A stretch of DNA of 64,000 bases from Collinsella sp. AF25-2LB (GTDB lineage: Bacteria > Actinomycetota > Coriobacteriia > Coriobacteriales > Coriobacteriaceae), in the NCBI RefSeq assembly GCF_003458415.1, contig NZ_QRUF01000010.1, positions 25,695 to 89,694 of the forward strand. Reading direction: 5' to 3'. This document shows, one piece after another, positions 1 through 8,225 of this stretch. Below the pieces are notes generated by a model, which made no database searches, was not told where the DNA came from, and saw only the letters and a program-made list of their open reading frames with translations. Position 1 is the stretch's first letter. Each line of letters starts with the position of its first letter. The position numbers and the translations under genes were made by a program.

Positions 1-491
1 GCCTCTGAACCACGCATAAAGTCTTCCTCGTCGACCGAGCAGATGAGTGAAAAGCCGCGGTGGGGCAGCTCGCCTTCTGCCGCCACGCGCTCGAGCGTAT
101 GGACCAGTGCGGCAATGGCGCAGGCCAGGCCACCCTTCATATCGCAGGCACCACGGCCGTAGAGTTTATCGTTGCGCACGATCGCTCCGAGCGGCGGAAT
201 GTCCGCGTCCCAGCCATCGCCCAAGGTGACGGTATCCAAATGGCAGATGTAGACGAGCCGTGGCTCGTCGCTTTGGCCCGGCACGGTGACCATTAGATTG
301 CGGCGTCCGGGGAGTACTTCGTGCTCTGCAATCTGCACGGCATCGAGTACCGGATAGCTCAGCTGCGCCAACCGTTCCTCAACCAACGCTTTGATATAGC
401 GCTCAATCTCGTCCTCATACGCACCCGGGTCTGAACTGTCGATCCGCACGAGCCCTTGCGTAAGCCGCCAAGCAAAATCTGTATCAACCAT
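1..491 (-). CDS. M20 family metallopeptidase (ArgE/DapE-like), 3' end outside window
   Basis: The frame opens at an ATG at 491 and runs off the left edge, so about 163 N-terminal residues are present. The visible part is the catalytic half of an M20 amidohydrolase. It has a HLDTV metal-binding segment, a GRGACDMKGG segment carrying the bridging aspartate, and a SVDEED segment with the catalytic glutamate pair. Members remove acyl groups or residues from small peptides and amino-acid derivatives in the cytoplasm using two zinc ions. Substrate (acetylornithine, succinyl-diaminopimelate or a dipeptide) cannot be told from this fragment. The preceding serC-serA unit points the same way but ends in its own terminator. 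Confidence 0.85.
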   Translation of the reverse strand, partial: MVDTDFAWRLTQGLVRIDSSDPGAYEDEIERYIKALVEERLAQLSYPVLDAVQIAEHEVLPGRRNLMVTVPGQSDEPRLVYICHLDTVTLGDGWDADIPPLGAIVRNDKLYGRGACDMKGGLACAIAALVHTLERVAAEGELPHRGFSLICSVDEEDFMRGSE

Positions 492-570
492 AGGCACCTC
501 ACAGATAGTTAGGTCAACATACAGATTGTATGCCAAGAAGCGGCTCAGTGCATTTAATGGAGCGCTCACA

Positions 571-606
571 AAAATGGGGGCGCCTCTCGTGCGAAAGGCG
601 CCCCCG
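571..606 (-). terminator. Intrinsic terminator of serC-serA
   Basis: A perfect 10-bp stem (576-585 with 596-605, GGGGGCGCCT type) is followed on the minus strand by a short T tract at 571-575. It lies about 65 bp past the serA stop. Confidence 0.8.
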
Positions 607-668
607 CGGGCATTCAATGTCAGCGACGGGCAGGCCACATGGGGAACTGCCCGTCAGGTCAGTCGGCG

Positions 669-1832
669 CTACTTGATCACGCGCACGCGATACATCGACG
701 GAATCTGCTTGAGCGCCTCGATGGTGCTGCTGTCTAGGTGTTCGTCGGTGTCGAACATGGTGTAGGCGTTCTCGCCGGCGGACTCGTTGGTCATACGCTG
801 CACGTTGGCGTTGTCCTTGGCCAGGATGGCCGTGATCTGGCCGATCATGTTGGGCACGTTGGCATGCAGGCAGGCAATGCGGCTTGCAGCGCGCGCCTTG
901 CCCATGCTGCAGGCGGGGTAGTTGACGCTGTGTGCGATGTTGCCGTTCTCCAGGTAATCCTTGAGCTCGCTGATGGCCATGTCGGCGCAGTTGGCCTCGG
1001 CCTCGCCGGTGCCGGCGCCCGAGTGCGTGGTGATAAACGTATTGGGCATCTTGACCGTCTTGGGCGTGGCGAAGTCGCAGCTAAACCAGCTGAGCTTGCC
1101 CTCGCGCAGGGCGGCGTCGACGGCGTCCTCGTCAATGATGGTTTCGCGCGCGTAGTTGATGAGCACGGCGTCCGGTGCCAGCAGGTTAATCTGTTCGGTG
1201 CTGATCATGCCGATGGTGTCGGCCTTGCTGGGCACGTGCACGGTGAGGTAGTCGCAGCCGCGGCAGAGATCCTCGAGCGTGCCCACGCGCTGCACCTCGC
1301 GGCTCAGCACCCACGCGTGCTCGACGGAAATGAACGGGTCGTAGCCGTAAACGTCCATGCCCAGATCGACGCAGGCGTTGGCGACCTTGGAGCCCACGTT
1401 GCCCAGGCCGATGACACCGATGCGCTTGCCCTTGAGCTCGCGGCCCACAAAGGCCTTCTTGGCCTTTTCGGCATCGACCTGAATCTCGGGGTCGTCGGCG
1501 TTGTCACGCACCCAGTTCATTGATTGCACCACGCCGCGGCTCGAGAGCACCAGCATGCCTAGGACGAGCTCCTTAACGGCGTTGCTGTTGGCGCCGGGGG
1601 AGTTAAAGACGACGACGCCCTTCTTGGCGTACTCCTCGACGGGGATGTTGTTGACGCCGGCGCCGCAGCGGGCGATGGCGCGGATGCCCTCGGGCAGCTC
1701 GTAGCCGTGCAGGTCGGTCGAGCGCATCAGAATGGCGTCGGCCTCTTCGGCGGTGCTCACAAACTCGTAGCCCTCACCAAACTCGACCTTGCCGTCCTTG
1801 GTAATGTCATCGATGGTTTTAATCTTGCGCAT
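669..1832 (-). CDS. serA: D-3-phosphoglycerate dehydrogenase
   Basis: Oxidises 3-phosphoglycerate to 3-phosphohydroxypyruvate with NAD, the first step of serine synthesis. The 387-residue protein has a Rossmann motif GLGNVG at about 142-147, an NYARE segment with the substrate-binding Arg near 229, and the catalytic His near 270 in TTHSGAGTGEAEANCA. A C-terminal ACT domain starts near residue 315. This matches the short one-ACT-domain type. The usual catalytic Glu in the DVFxxEP segment is not obvious, because that stretch reads DFATPKTVKMPN. It lies 71 bp downstream of serC and is probably cotranscribed. The neighbouring serC makes the assignment firm. Confidence 0.93.
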   Translation of the reverse strand: MRKIKTIDDITKDGKVEFGEGYEFVSTAEEADAILMRSTDLHGYELPEGIRAIARCGAGVNNIPVEEYAKKGVVVFNSPGANSNAVKELVLGMLVLSSRGVVQSMNWVRDNADDPEIQVDAEKAKKAFVGRELKGKRIGVIGLGNVGSKVANACVDLGMDVYGYDPFISVEHAWVLSREVQRVGTLEDLCRGCDYLTVHVPSKADTIGMISTEQINLLAPDAVLINYARETIIDEDAVDAALREGKLSWFSCDFATPKTVKMPNTFITTHSGAGTGEAEANCADMAISELKDYLENGNIAHSVNYPACSMGKARAASRIACLHANVPNMIGQITAILAKDNANVQRMTNESAGENAYTMFDTDEHLDSSTIEALKQIPSMYRVRVIK

Positions 1833-1903
1833 GGAAAACTCCTTAGCAGGTTTTGATCTATACAGGGTGGTCTGAGATGGCTGATCGGCCCGCGCGTTGC
1901 GGG

Positions 1904-3028
1904 CTAGTTAGATCGCGGGCTCAAACTAAGCTGCGCTTCGAAGTCCTTCATGTACGAGGCCAGTGCCTGCACATCTTCCATGGTTACGGCGTTGTAGACG
2001 CTAGCGCGCATGCCGCCCACCAGGCGATGGCCCTTGACGTTTTGAATCTGGTGCTCTGCCGCGCCTGCGACAAAGGCCGCGTCGAGTTCGGCGTCGCCGG
2101 TGCGGAAGGTGACGTTGGCGATGGAGCGGCTGTCGGCCTGTGTGGTGCCATGGAACAGCACGCTGTGCTCGAGCAGGTCGTAGAGCAGGTTGGCCTTGGC
2201 CCAGTTGCGCTCGGCCATGGCGGCAAGTCCGCCGGTCTGCTCAACCCAACGGAACACCTTGCCGCACACGTAGATGCCAAAGGTGTTGGGCGTGTTGAGC
2301 ATGGAACCCTTGGCGGCCTGGGTCTTAAGGTCCAGGTACTGCGGCGTCTGCGCAAAGGCGGGGCCATCTGCGATGAGGTCGTCGCGCACGATGGCCACGG
2401 TCACGCCCGCGGCGCCGGCGTTTTTCTGCGCTCCGGCGTAAATGAGCCCGTAGCGCTCAACGTCGAGCGGCTGCGACAGGAAGCAGCTCGAGACATCGGC
2501 GACCAGCGGCACATCGCCACAACTGGGCAGCTCGTGGTACATGGTGCCAAAGATGGTGTTGTTCTGGCAGATGTAGACGTAGTCGAGCCCGTCGCCTGCG
2601 GCCTCGGCGGCAATGCGCGCATTGATGTCGGCCATGTCGGGGATGCGGTCGAAGTTGGTGTCCTCGGAGCTCGCGAGCAACACGGCCTCACCGTACTTGG
2701 CGGCTTCTTTGTATGCCTTGTTGGCAAAGTTGCCGGTCACGATGTAGCCGGCGCGGCCGCGGTGCATGAGGTTCATGGGGATGCCCGCAAACTGCAGCGT
2801 GGCACCGCCCTGTAAAAACAGGACACGGTAGTTGTCCGGGATGCTCAGCAGACGGCGCAGGGTTGCCTCGGCGTCGTCGATAATCTGCTGGTACATGCTA
2901 GATCGATGGCTCATCTCGAGCACGGACATGCCGCAACCGCGGTAGTCCATCATCTCGTCGGCGATCTCGGCGAGCACGCTTGTAGGCAGCGCGGCCGGGC
3001 CAGCTGAGAAGTTGTGCACACGTGCCAT
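1904..3028 (-). CDS. serC: Phosphoserine aminotransferase
   Basis: PLP-dependent enzyme converting 3-phosphohydroxypyruvate to phosphoserine with glutamate as amino donor. The 374-residue protein starts with the family pattern NFSAGPAALP. It carries EMSHRS near residue 38, a QGGATLQF segment near 73, and the Schiff-base lysine (about K202) in AGAQKNAGAAGVT. Its length is normal for the family. It is the first gene of a minus-strand serC-serA unit. The remaining phosphatase step (serB) is not in this window. Confidence 0.94.
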   Translation of the reverse strand: MARVHNFSAGPAALPTSVLAEIADEMMDYRGCGMSVLEMSHRSSMYQQIIDDAEATLRRLLSIPDNYRVLFLQGGATLQFAGIPMNLMHRGRAGYIVTGNFANKAYKEAAKYGEAVLLASSEDTNFDRIPDMADINARIAAEAAGDGLDYVYICQNNTIFGTMYHELPSCGDVPLVADVSSCFLSQPLDVERYGLIYAGAQKNAGAAGVTVAIVRDDLIADGPAFAQTPQYLDLKTQAAKGSMLNTPNTFGIYVCGKVFRWVEQTGGLAAMAERNWAKANLLYDLLEHSVLFHGTTQADSRSIANVTFRTGDAELDAAFVAGAAEHQIQNVKGHRLVGGMRASVYNAVTMEDVQALASYMKDFEAQLSLSPRSN

Positions 3029-3254
3029 CTTCTAGTCTCCCTCGTAGTCGTTTGAACGTTCGGGATACTTTAGCACAGTGGAGCGCTAGGCGCGACCGCA
3101 TCACAGCAAAACCCGAGTGCGCCGCTATGATTTACAGGATGGTTACATGGGGGAGGGGTGCTTTACTCCTCAGTCAAATCCAAATCTGCGAGCGAAGGCA
3201 TGAGGCTTTCTAGGCGTTTGATCTCTTCGTCGCAAATTAGCTACCTCCTGCCCG

Positions 3255-4856
3255 CTACGACGCGAGCGTGGCGATGACGGCTTCGTCGCCGGCGTATATT
3301 AGGGTGTTGCCGTCGGGGATGATCGTTTGGCCGTCGCGCTTGAGCATCACCACGATAAAGGGGTGCTTGCCCTGCGGCACATCGCGAAGACGCTGGCCGG
3401 CCAGGCGACCGTGGGGGGTTACGGTGACCTCGCGCAGCGTAACCTCGGCACGCTCTTCGAACGTTGGGGCGGCCATCACCAGCAGATCGCCTTCCTGGAT
3501 CACGGTATCGCCGTTGGGCAGCACCGGGTGCGCCCCGTCGCGCAGCACCAGGACCACGAGCATGTCCGTCGCGCTGCCAATATCGGCGAGCGAGCGCTCG
3601 GCAAACGGATGGCCAGCACCCACCTTGAGCTTTACAAATGACATGCCGTCTTCGTCGCGATAGTCGTTAAAGGTGCGGCGCACGTCGCCGGTCGCATCGA
3701 TCATATCGAGCTTCTTCGCCACCGCTGGCAGCAGCGAGCCCTGCACCACAATGCTCGACACGGCAATCACAAACACCAGGTCAAATAGGTCGTGTCCGCC
3801 GGGAACGCCGGCCACCACGGCAAAGAGGCTAAACACGACCGAAGCTGCTCCGCGCAGGCCCGCCCAGCTTACGAGCGCGACCTGGCGGGGGTTCGTCTTA
3901 AAGGGCGCCAGGAGCACGCCGACGGCGATGGGACGGCTCACGTAGAGCATAAACGCCATGAGCGCCAGGCCCGGCAGCAGCATCTGCGGCAGGCGTGCGG
4001 GCGTGACGAGCAGGCCGAGCAAGAAGAAGATCGTCATCTCGGCCATCTCGGTGAGGGTGTCAAAGAAGTGCGCCATCTCGACCTTGCCGGTGATGTCGCT
4101 CGCACCCAGCACAATGCCGGCCAGGTATACGGCCAAAAAGCCGTTGCCGCCCAGATAGCTTGGTAGCGCGTAGGCGACGATCGCCACGGCGAACAAGAAG
4201 ATGGTCTGCGCGCCCTCGGCCGTTGCGTGTGCGCGTTCAATCAGACGGCCCGCCGCCCAGCCGATGGCAAGGCCCAGGCCCGCGCCCAGGATAATCTGCT
4301 TGGCCAGCAGTGCGGGAATGTTGATGTCGCCGCCGGCCGCGAGTGTGGCGAGCACGGCGGTGAGCATGTAGGCGACGGGGTCGTTGGAGCCCGATTCGAC
4401 CTCGAGCAGCGAGTCGGTGCCGCCCTTCAGCGACAGGCTGTGCTCGCGCAGAACGCTAAAGACGCTGGCCGCGTCGGTGGATGCCACGACTGATCCCAGC
4501 AGCAGGCCGCCGATCCAGTCGAAGCCCAGCACGAAGTGGGCGAACACGCCGGTGATGCCTGCGGTGATGACGACGCCGAGCGTGCTCAGCAGCACCGCGG
4601 GCACGGCGACGGGCTTGGCGCGGTCGATGTTGGTGTTAAAGCCGCCGTAGAACATGATGAACAGCAGCGCCGTGCTGCAGACGGTTTCGGTGAGCGCGTA
4701 GTCGCTAAAGTCGATATGCGCCGGGCCGTTGACGCCCAACAGCATGCCGAGCGCGATAAAGATGAGCAGGGTGGGGAAGGGGAGTTTTTTGCCGACGGGT
4801 TTGATGGTCAGGCACAAAATGATGACGAGGCCGATAAAGAGAAGGATCTGGTTCAT
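3255..4856 (-). CDS. CPA1-type cation/proton antiporter with TrkA-C domains (NhaP2/CvrA-like)
   Basis: A 533-residue polytopic protein with about 12 hydrophobic helices in residues 1-375, followed by a cytoplasmic tail. The antiporter core carries the CPA1 motif ESGSNDPVAYMLT and the segment SWAGLRGAASVVF. The tail contains two TrkA-C/RCK-C-like repeats, roughly residues 400-475 and 480-533, which usually bind nucleotides or ions and gate transport. This architecture fits potassium/proton antiporters of the NhaP2 group, although sodium cannot be excluded. The 226 bp upstream, before serC, holds no convincing gene. The gene appears to be monocistronic. Confidence 0.88.
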   Translation of the reverse strand: MNQILLFIGLVIILCLTIKPVGKKLPFPTLLIFIALGMLLGVNGPAHIDFSDYALTETVCSTALLFIMFYGGFNTNIDRAKPVAVPAVLLSTLGVVITAGITGVFAHFVLGFDWIGGLLLGSVVASTDAASVFSVLREHSLSLKGGTDSLLEVESGSNDPVAYMLTAVLATLAAGGDINIPALLAKQIILGAGLGLAIGWAAGRLIERAHATAEGAQTIFLFAVAIVAYALPSYLGGNGFLAVYLAGIVLGASDITGKVEMAHFFDTLTEMAEMTIFFLLGLLVTPARLPQMLLPGLALMAFMLYVSRPIAVGVLLAPFKTNPRQVALVSWAGLRGAASVVFSLFAVVAGVPGGHDLFDLVFVIAVSSIVVQGSLLPAVAKKLDMIDATGDVRRTFNDYRDEDGMSFVKLKVGAGHPFAERSLADIGSATDMLVVLVLRDGAHPVLPNGDTVIQEGDLLVMAAPTFEERAEVTLREVTVTPHGRLAGQRLRDVPQGKHPFIVVMLKRDGQTIIPDGNTLIYAGDEAVIATLAS

Positions 4857-5005
4857 AGATGGTGTCCGCTCCTGGGTGGTTGGCGTGGCACGGTCAGTTG
4901 TCTGCGGTTATTTGTACCCAAAGATGGTGGGTTTATGGGGTTGGATTGCGGGCGTGCGCGATATCGTCATAGACGGCTGCCGTCTTTGCCTCTGCTCGGA
5001 AACCC

Positions 5006-5034
5006 TTTCCAGCTTTATTGCAACGGAGTACAAT
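5006..5034 (+). promoter_or_regulatory. Candidate sigma-70-type promoter for the phosphatase gene
   Basis: TTTCCA and TACAAT are separated by 17 bp and lie 76 bp upstream of the start codon. The -10 is good and the -35 is weak. Confidence 0.35.
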
Positions 5035-5109
5035 GGGTAACGTTTAAGTTCAACTTGAAGTTTTAGTTGCGGCACCGGGCTTCGGCCGCAATGCAAGGAG
5101 AGGCGTACC

Positions 5110-5949
5110 ATGGCGATCTATGTGACATCTGACGCTCACGGGCACGTGCGTGCGCTTGACGAGGCCCTGTCTAAGATCTCGTTGACGTCCGACGACACAC
5201 TGTACGTGCTGGGCGACATGATCGATCGCGGGCCCGATCCGGTCGGTGTTATTAAGCTCGTGCGCTCGCTGCCCAACGCCCGCGTGCTCAAGGGCAATCA
5301 CGAGCAGATCATGCTCGATGCCATCATTGGCCAGGATCCGCTCGATGCCGAGACCTGGGATATCAACGGTGGCTGGACGACGCGCGAGCAGCTCAACGAC
5401 ATGGAATTTGATGCATACGAGGAGCTCGTGCGATGGATGGCCGCGCTGCCGCTCTACGCGGTGGTCGAGACTGCCGAGCGGCCGTACCTGCTGGTGCACG
5501 CCGGCATTCAGACCGAGGCGGCGCGTGCGTTTTTGCTTGAGCATGGTGTCGATTGTGCCGATGGCGTCGGAGCGGTGGGTGCTGATCGCGAGCTGCTGCA
5601 GCAGATGCTCGCAGTGCAGTCGTCCGATGACCTGCTGTGGATTCGTCACGGCTATTGGGATGTGCCGACCGGGCTGCTTTCTGCCGAGGGCAAGGGTCCG
5701 GTCGTGGTGAGCGGTCACACGCCAACGGTGTCGCTCGGGCGTTATTGCGAGGTCGGTGGTCTTGCGGGGCTCGATGAGGAGTCGGGCCGCGGGCAGATCG
5801 TGCGCCTGGGCGGCGAGGATGCCGCCGGTGTGCCCGATCGCATCGACATCGACTGCGCTGCCGCCACCGGCTCCGAGTTCGGTCGCGTGGGCATCCTGCG
5901 CCTGGACGACGGGGCGGAGTTCTACGCGAACATCAACCCGGGCGAATAA
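5110..5949 (+). CDS. Calcineurin-like metallophosphoesterase (Ser/Thr phosphatase/ApaH type)
   Basis: A 279-residue soluble phosphoesterase. It shows the metallophosphoesterase motif set in order: DAHGH at about residue 9, GDMIDRG near 37, GNHEQ near 63, HAG near 136 and SGHTP near 200. Homologues hydrolyse phosphoserine/threonine, or Ap4A in the ApaH case. The motif spacing resembles bacterial PrpA-like phosphatases, and the in vivo substrate is unknown. The ATG at 5110 follows an AAGGAGAGG ribosome-binding site. The gene stands alone, with the antiporter divergent upstream and a repeat-rich gap downstream. Confidence 0.87.
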   Translation: MAIYVTSDAHGHVRALDEALSKISLTSDDTLYVLGDMIDRGPDPVGVIKLVRSLPNARVLKGNHEQIMLDAIIGQDPLDAETWDINGGWTTREQLNDMEFDAYEELVRWMAALPLYAVVETAERPYLLVHAGIQTEAARAFLLEHGVDCADGVGAVGADRELLQQMLAVQSSDDLLWIRHGYWDVPTGLLSAEGKGPVVVSGHTPTVSLGRYCEVGGLAGLDEESGRGQIVRLGGEDAAGVPDRIDIDCAAATGSEFGRVGILRLDDGAEFYANINPGE

Positions 5950-6015
5950 TCGGTGCAAGGGGTAGCTAATTTGGGACGGGGCTTTTTTGACTACTTTTGC
6001 CCTTCTGCCCGCTAA

Positions 6016-6050
6016 TTGATTTCTCTGGGACGGGGATTAAATAATCATTT
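6016..6050. repeat. GGGACGGGG-core hairpin repeat
   Basis: A TCTGGGACGGGGATTAA core is flanked by short complementary arms (TGATT/AATCA). The same core occurs at 17120-17135. A further partial copy, TTTGGGACGGGG followed by a T tract, lies at 5969-5986 and may terminate the phosphatase transcript. Confidence 0.6.
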
Positions 6051-6063
6051 GGCTGCCCGCTGG

Positions 6064-6186
6064 CTAAGTGAGTAGACTTTTTTGGAAATGCCGAGCACCC
6101 AACATATTTGCCTCAATAAAACCGCAGGTCACAGACTTGTGCTCTGTTGGTGTGGTCGGAGATTCGGTAAAAGTCTACTCACTTAG
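6064..6186. repeat. Nested palindromic element, copy A (18-bp perfect inverted arms)
   Basis: Perfect 18-bp inverted arms at 6064-6081 and 6169-6186 enclose an 87-bp core. Read on the minus strand, the core contains CCGACCACACC, ACCTGCGGTTTTA and GCAAAT in that order. The same ordered blocks occur on the plus strand in the element at 27155-27304, whose arms differ. No open reading frame fits inside. The 316-bp gap 5950-6265 holds this element and the GGGAC hairpin repeat, and no gene. Confidence 0.7.
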
Positions 6187-6265
6187 TTTTGCGTGATGAA
6201 TATTGTCCGCAACGAGACCCCAGACGGGGTGATTCCATCGCAAATTCCGGTGACCGGGCAGCTAA

Positions 6266-7897
6266 TTAGGCGCCGTATGGGTTGCGGTCGCGTTCTATGC
6301 GCTGGCGGATGTGGGCGTACTCGATTATCAGTAGCACCAGGAGTAGGGCCATGATGGCTAGGTAGCTCACCACAGCGCCCATCAGACCCAGCAGCTTAAT
6401 CAAGATCACCGGCAGCACCACGCTTACGGCGAAGCAGATCAGGTAGATCTTGGTGACGTCTCCAGCGTGGCGTAGCACCGTGATGATGGCGTAGATAAAG
6501 TCGATGGCCGCGGTGACGCCGCCGGCGACGACCATCAGCAACGCCAGCGTACGGTAGCGCTCAAAGCTGAGGCCGTACATAAAGCTCATGAGGGGAATAC
6601 CGGGACCTGCCATAAATGCGGCGCACACGCCGGTGATGGCCACGATCAGCGCCATAACGGCAACAATAATCAGGTCAAAGCGACGACGCTTGCGAGGATT
6701 AGCCCAAATGCTCGACAAGCGCAGGAGCTGCGGTTTATAGATAAATCCAATGCTCAACAGAATAGCCTGCGCCGGAAAGAACAGGGCATTAAAGTACAGC
6801 TGATATTTGTATGCCAGCTTGCCTTCCATCACAAACTTGGGCATGCTCTCAATTAGGTTGAACAGGAATAGCGCGCCAAAGAGTGGGGCGCACTGGACAA
6901 ACAGGTGGCCGACCTCGCGCAGGCTTACGCGGCGCGATTTTTCGGTCTCGAGCAGGGCGAGCGGCGCGGTGACCAGCACGAGCGAGGCGATCGCGGCGAT
7001 GCCCATGGCCATGGCCGCGATGGGCATGCTACGCGTGAGGAACAGCGCCACGCTGAAGACCGCGATGACGCCGACGGAGCGTAGCGTTTGACTCATGCCA
7101 GCCAAGTAGAGCTTGTCGGCCTGCTGCAGGCGGCCTTCGTACACGTCGGCGACGCCGTCGATCACCTTGTAGAGGTAGACGCCCAGGCCGATCGTCGCCA
7201 TATGCGCGTCATAGCCGCGGGCGCTGCTGTACATGAGGCCGCAGCCTAGGGCGAGCGCTCCGCAAAGCCAGCGGTTGAGCTGGTAGGAGGCAAAGGACGT
7301 CTTTTCGTCGATGTCTGAGACCTGGAAATTGCGCACGCCGTAGTTGCACGCGATCATGATGAGCGTGCCGGTGACGAAGGCGATGGAGAATTTGCCTGCT
7401 TCTTCGGCGCCCACGAGCTGTGTGGACACGATGGTGAGCAGAGGAAACGCCATGCCCCACACGGCGGTGCCCAGGGTATTCCAGAGATAGTCGCGGCGGG
7501 TGGCGTGCTCCTCGTATTCCGCTTCCTGCATGGAGAAGCCGCCGCCGTAGATGGCGCCGAGCAGGCGGTTCCACCAAGCGTTGACCATGCGGCGGACGGG
7601 GCCGGGCTCCTGATCGCGTTCGCGCCGGCGACGTGTGGCTTGGCTGCTATCGGGTCCGCCGGCGTTGCGCTGACTCAGCTCCTGGATGCGTGCGAGCTCT
7701 TCGGCCGTGTGGGAGGCAGGGAAGAGGCCGTTCTCGATGCGGCCGCCCTGGGCCTTCGCGGCGCCGTCTTTCAATGCAGCGGGGTTGGAGATGCCGTTGC
7801 GGCGGGCGATGGCGCGGCGAATGCTATCGAGGGGCGTGATGCTCAAAGCGGGGTCCTTTCTATTGCTGCGCTCTAGTATAGTCGCGGTGGTATCCAT
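6266..7897 (-). CDS. Wzx/MATE-like polysaccharide flippase family membrane protein
   Basis: A 543-residue protein with a charged, probably cytoplasmic N-terminal region of about 135 residues. About 12 to 14 hydrophobic segments follow. The membrane part resembles lipopolysaccharide biosynthesis or lipid-linked oligosaccharide flippases of the MOP superfamily. This is seen from overall hydropathy and polar residues within helices (for example in LFNLIESMPKFVMEG), not from a strict motif. A role in exporting lipid-linked glycans would fit the WecA/TagO-like gene at 14.4 kb and the glycosyltransferases at 52-60 kb, but it is not adjacent to them. The exact substrate is unknown. Confidence 0.7.
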   Translation of the reverse strand: MDTTATILERSNRKDPALSITPLDSIRRAIARRNGISNPAALKDGAAKAQGGRIENGLFPASHTAEELARIQELSQRNAGGPDSSQATRRRRERDQEPGPVRRMVNAWWNRLLGAIYGGGFSMQEAEYEEHATRRDYLWNTLGTAVWGMAFPLLTIVSTQLVGAEEAGKFSIAFVTGTLIMIACNYGVRNFQVSDIDEKTSFASYQLNRWLCGALALGCGLMYSSARGYDAHMATIGLGVYLYKVIDGVADVYEGRLQQADKLYLAGMSQTLRSVGVIAVFSVALFLTRSMPIAAMAMGIAAIASLVLVTAPLALLETEKSRRVSLREVGHLFVQCAPLFGALFLFNLIESMPKFVMEGKLAYKYQLYFNALFFPAQAILLSIGFIYKPQLLRLSSIWANPRKRRRFDLIIVAVMALIVAITGVCAAFMAGPGIPLMSFMYGLSFERYRTLALLMVVAGGVTAAIDFIYAIITVLRHAGDVTKIYLICFAVSVVLPVILIKLLGLMGAVVSYLAIMALLLVLLIIEYAHIRQRIERDRNPYGA

Positions 7898-7946
7898 TCG
7901 TGTTTTTGAACAGGTTGTTCAATAATTTCGGCGGCGCCATTCAGTA

Positions 7947-8086
7947 GTCGGCACTTAGGGACGTTCCTTATGTGCCGGCACTTTGGGAACGTCCCTAAGT
8001 GCCGGCATCCGGGGACGCTCCTTGAATGTTGCCTGTTCAAGAGTGTCCCCAATGACTAGTCGTTTAAGAACGTTCCCAATGACTGG
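7947..8086. repeat. Cluster of GGGAC/GTCCC hairpin repeats
   Basis: The gap 7898-8225 is dominated by short inverted units. CGGCAC/GTGCCG arms surround GGGACGTTCC or its reverse complement. A third unit centres on GGGGACGCTCC. The last, at 8053-8084, matches 27355-27386 at 30 of 32 positions. The unit at 20700-20751 shares the CCGGCAC...GTGCCGG arms. No gene is seen in the gap. Confidence 0.7.
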
Positions 8087-8225
8087 GCCGCTTGCCTGCG
8101 ATTTTTGACCGTTGGGCGGGCTTGCCGCCCTTGCCGCAAAAACGTTTTTGCATATCGGGTACAACGGGCTTTACGTGAGTAAAGTGCGCGCCGCGTCCAC
8201 GTGCCGCGTTTTTAAAGGAGGCCCC

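Noticed and set aside
738..1523. Long plus-strand open frame of 261 codons opposite serA
   Set aside because: Composition is that of a shadow of the GC-rich serA gene, with many His/Gly/Val and no family or ribosome-binding site. serA on the minus strand has full motifs.
3029..3254. Short minus-strand frame ending EEIKRLESLMPSLADLDLTEE between serC and the antiporter
   Set aside because: It looks coding in composition but has no start codon with a ribosome-binding site and too few residues to assign. Not listed as a gene.
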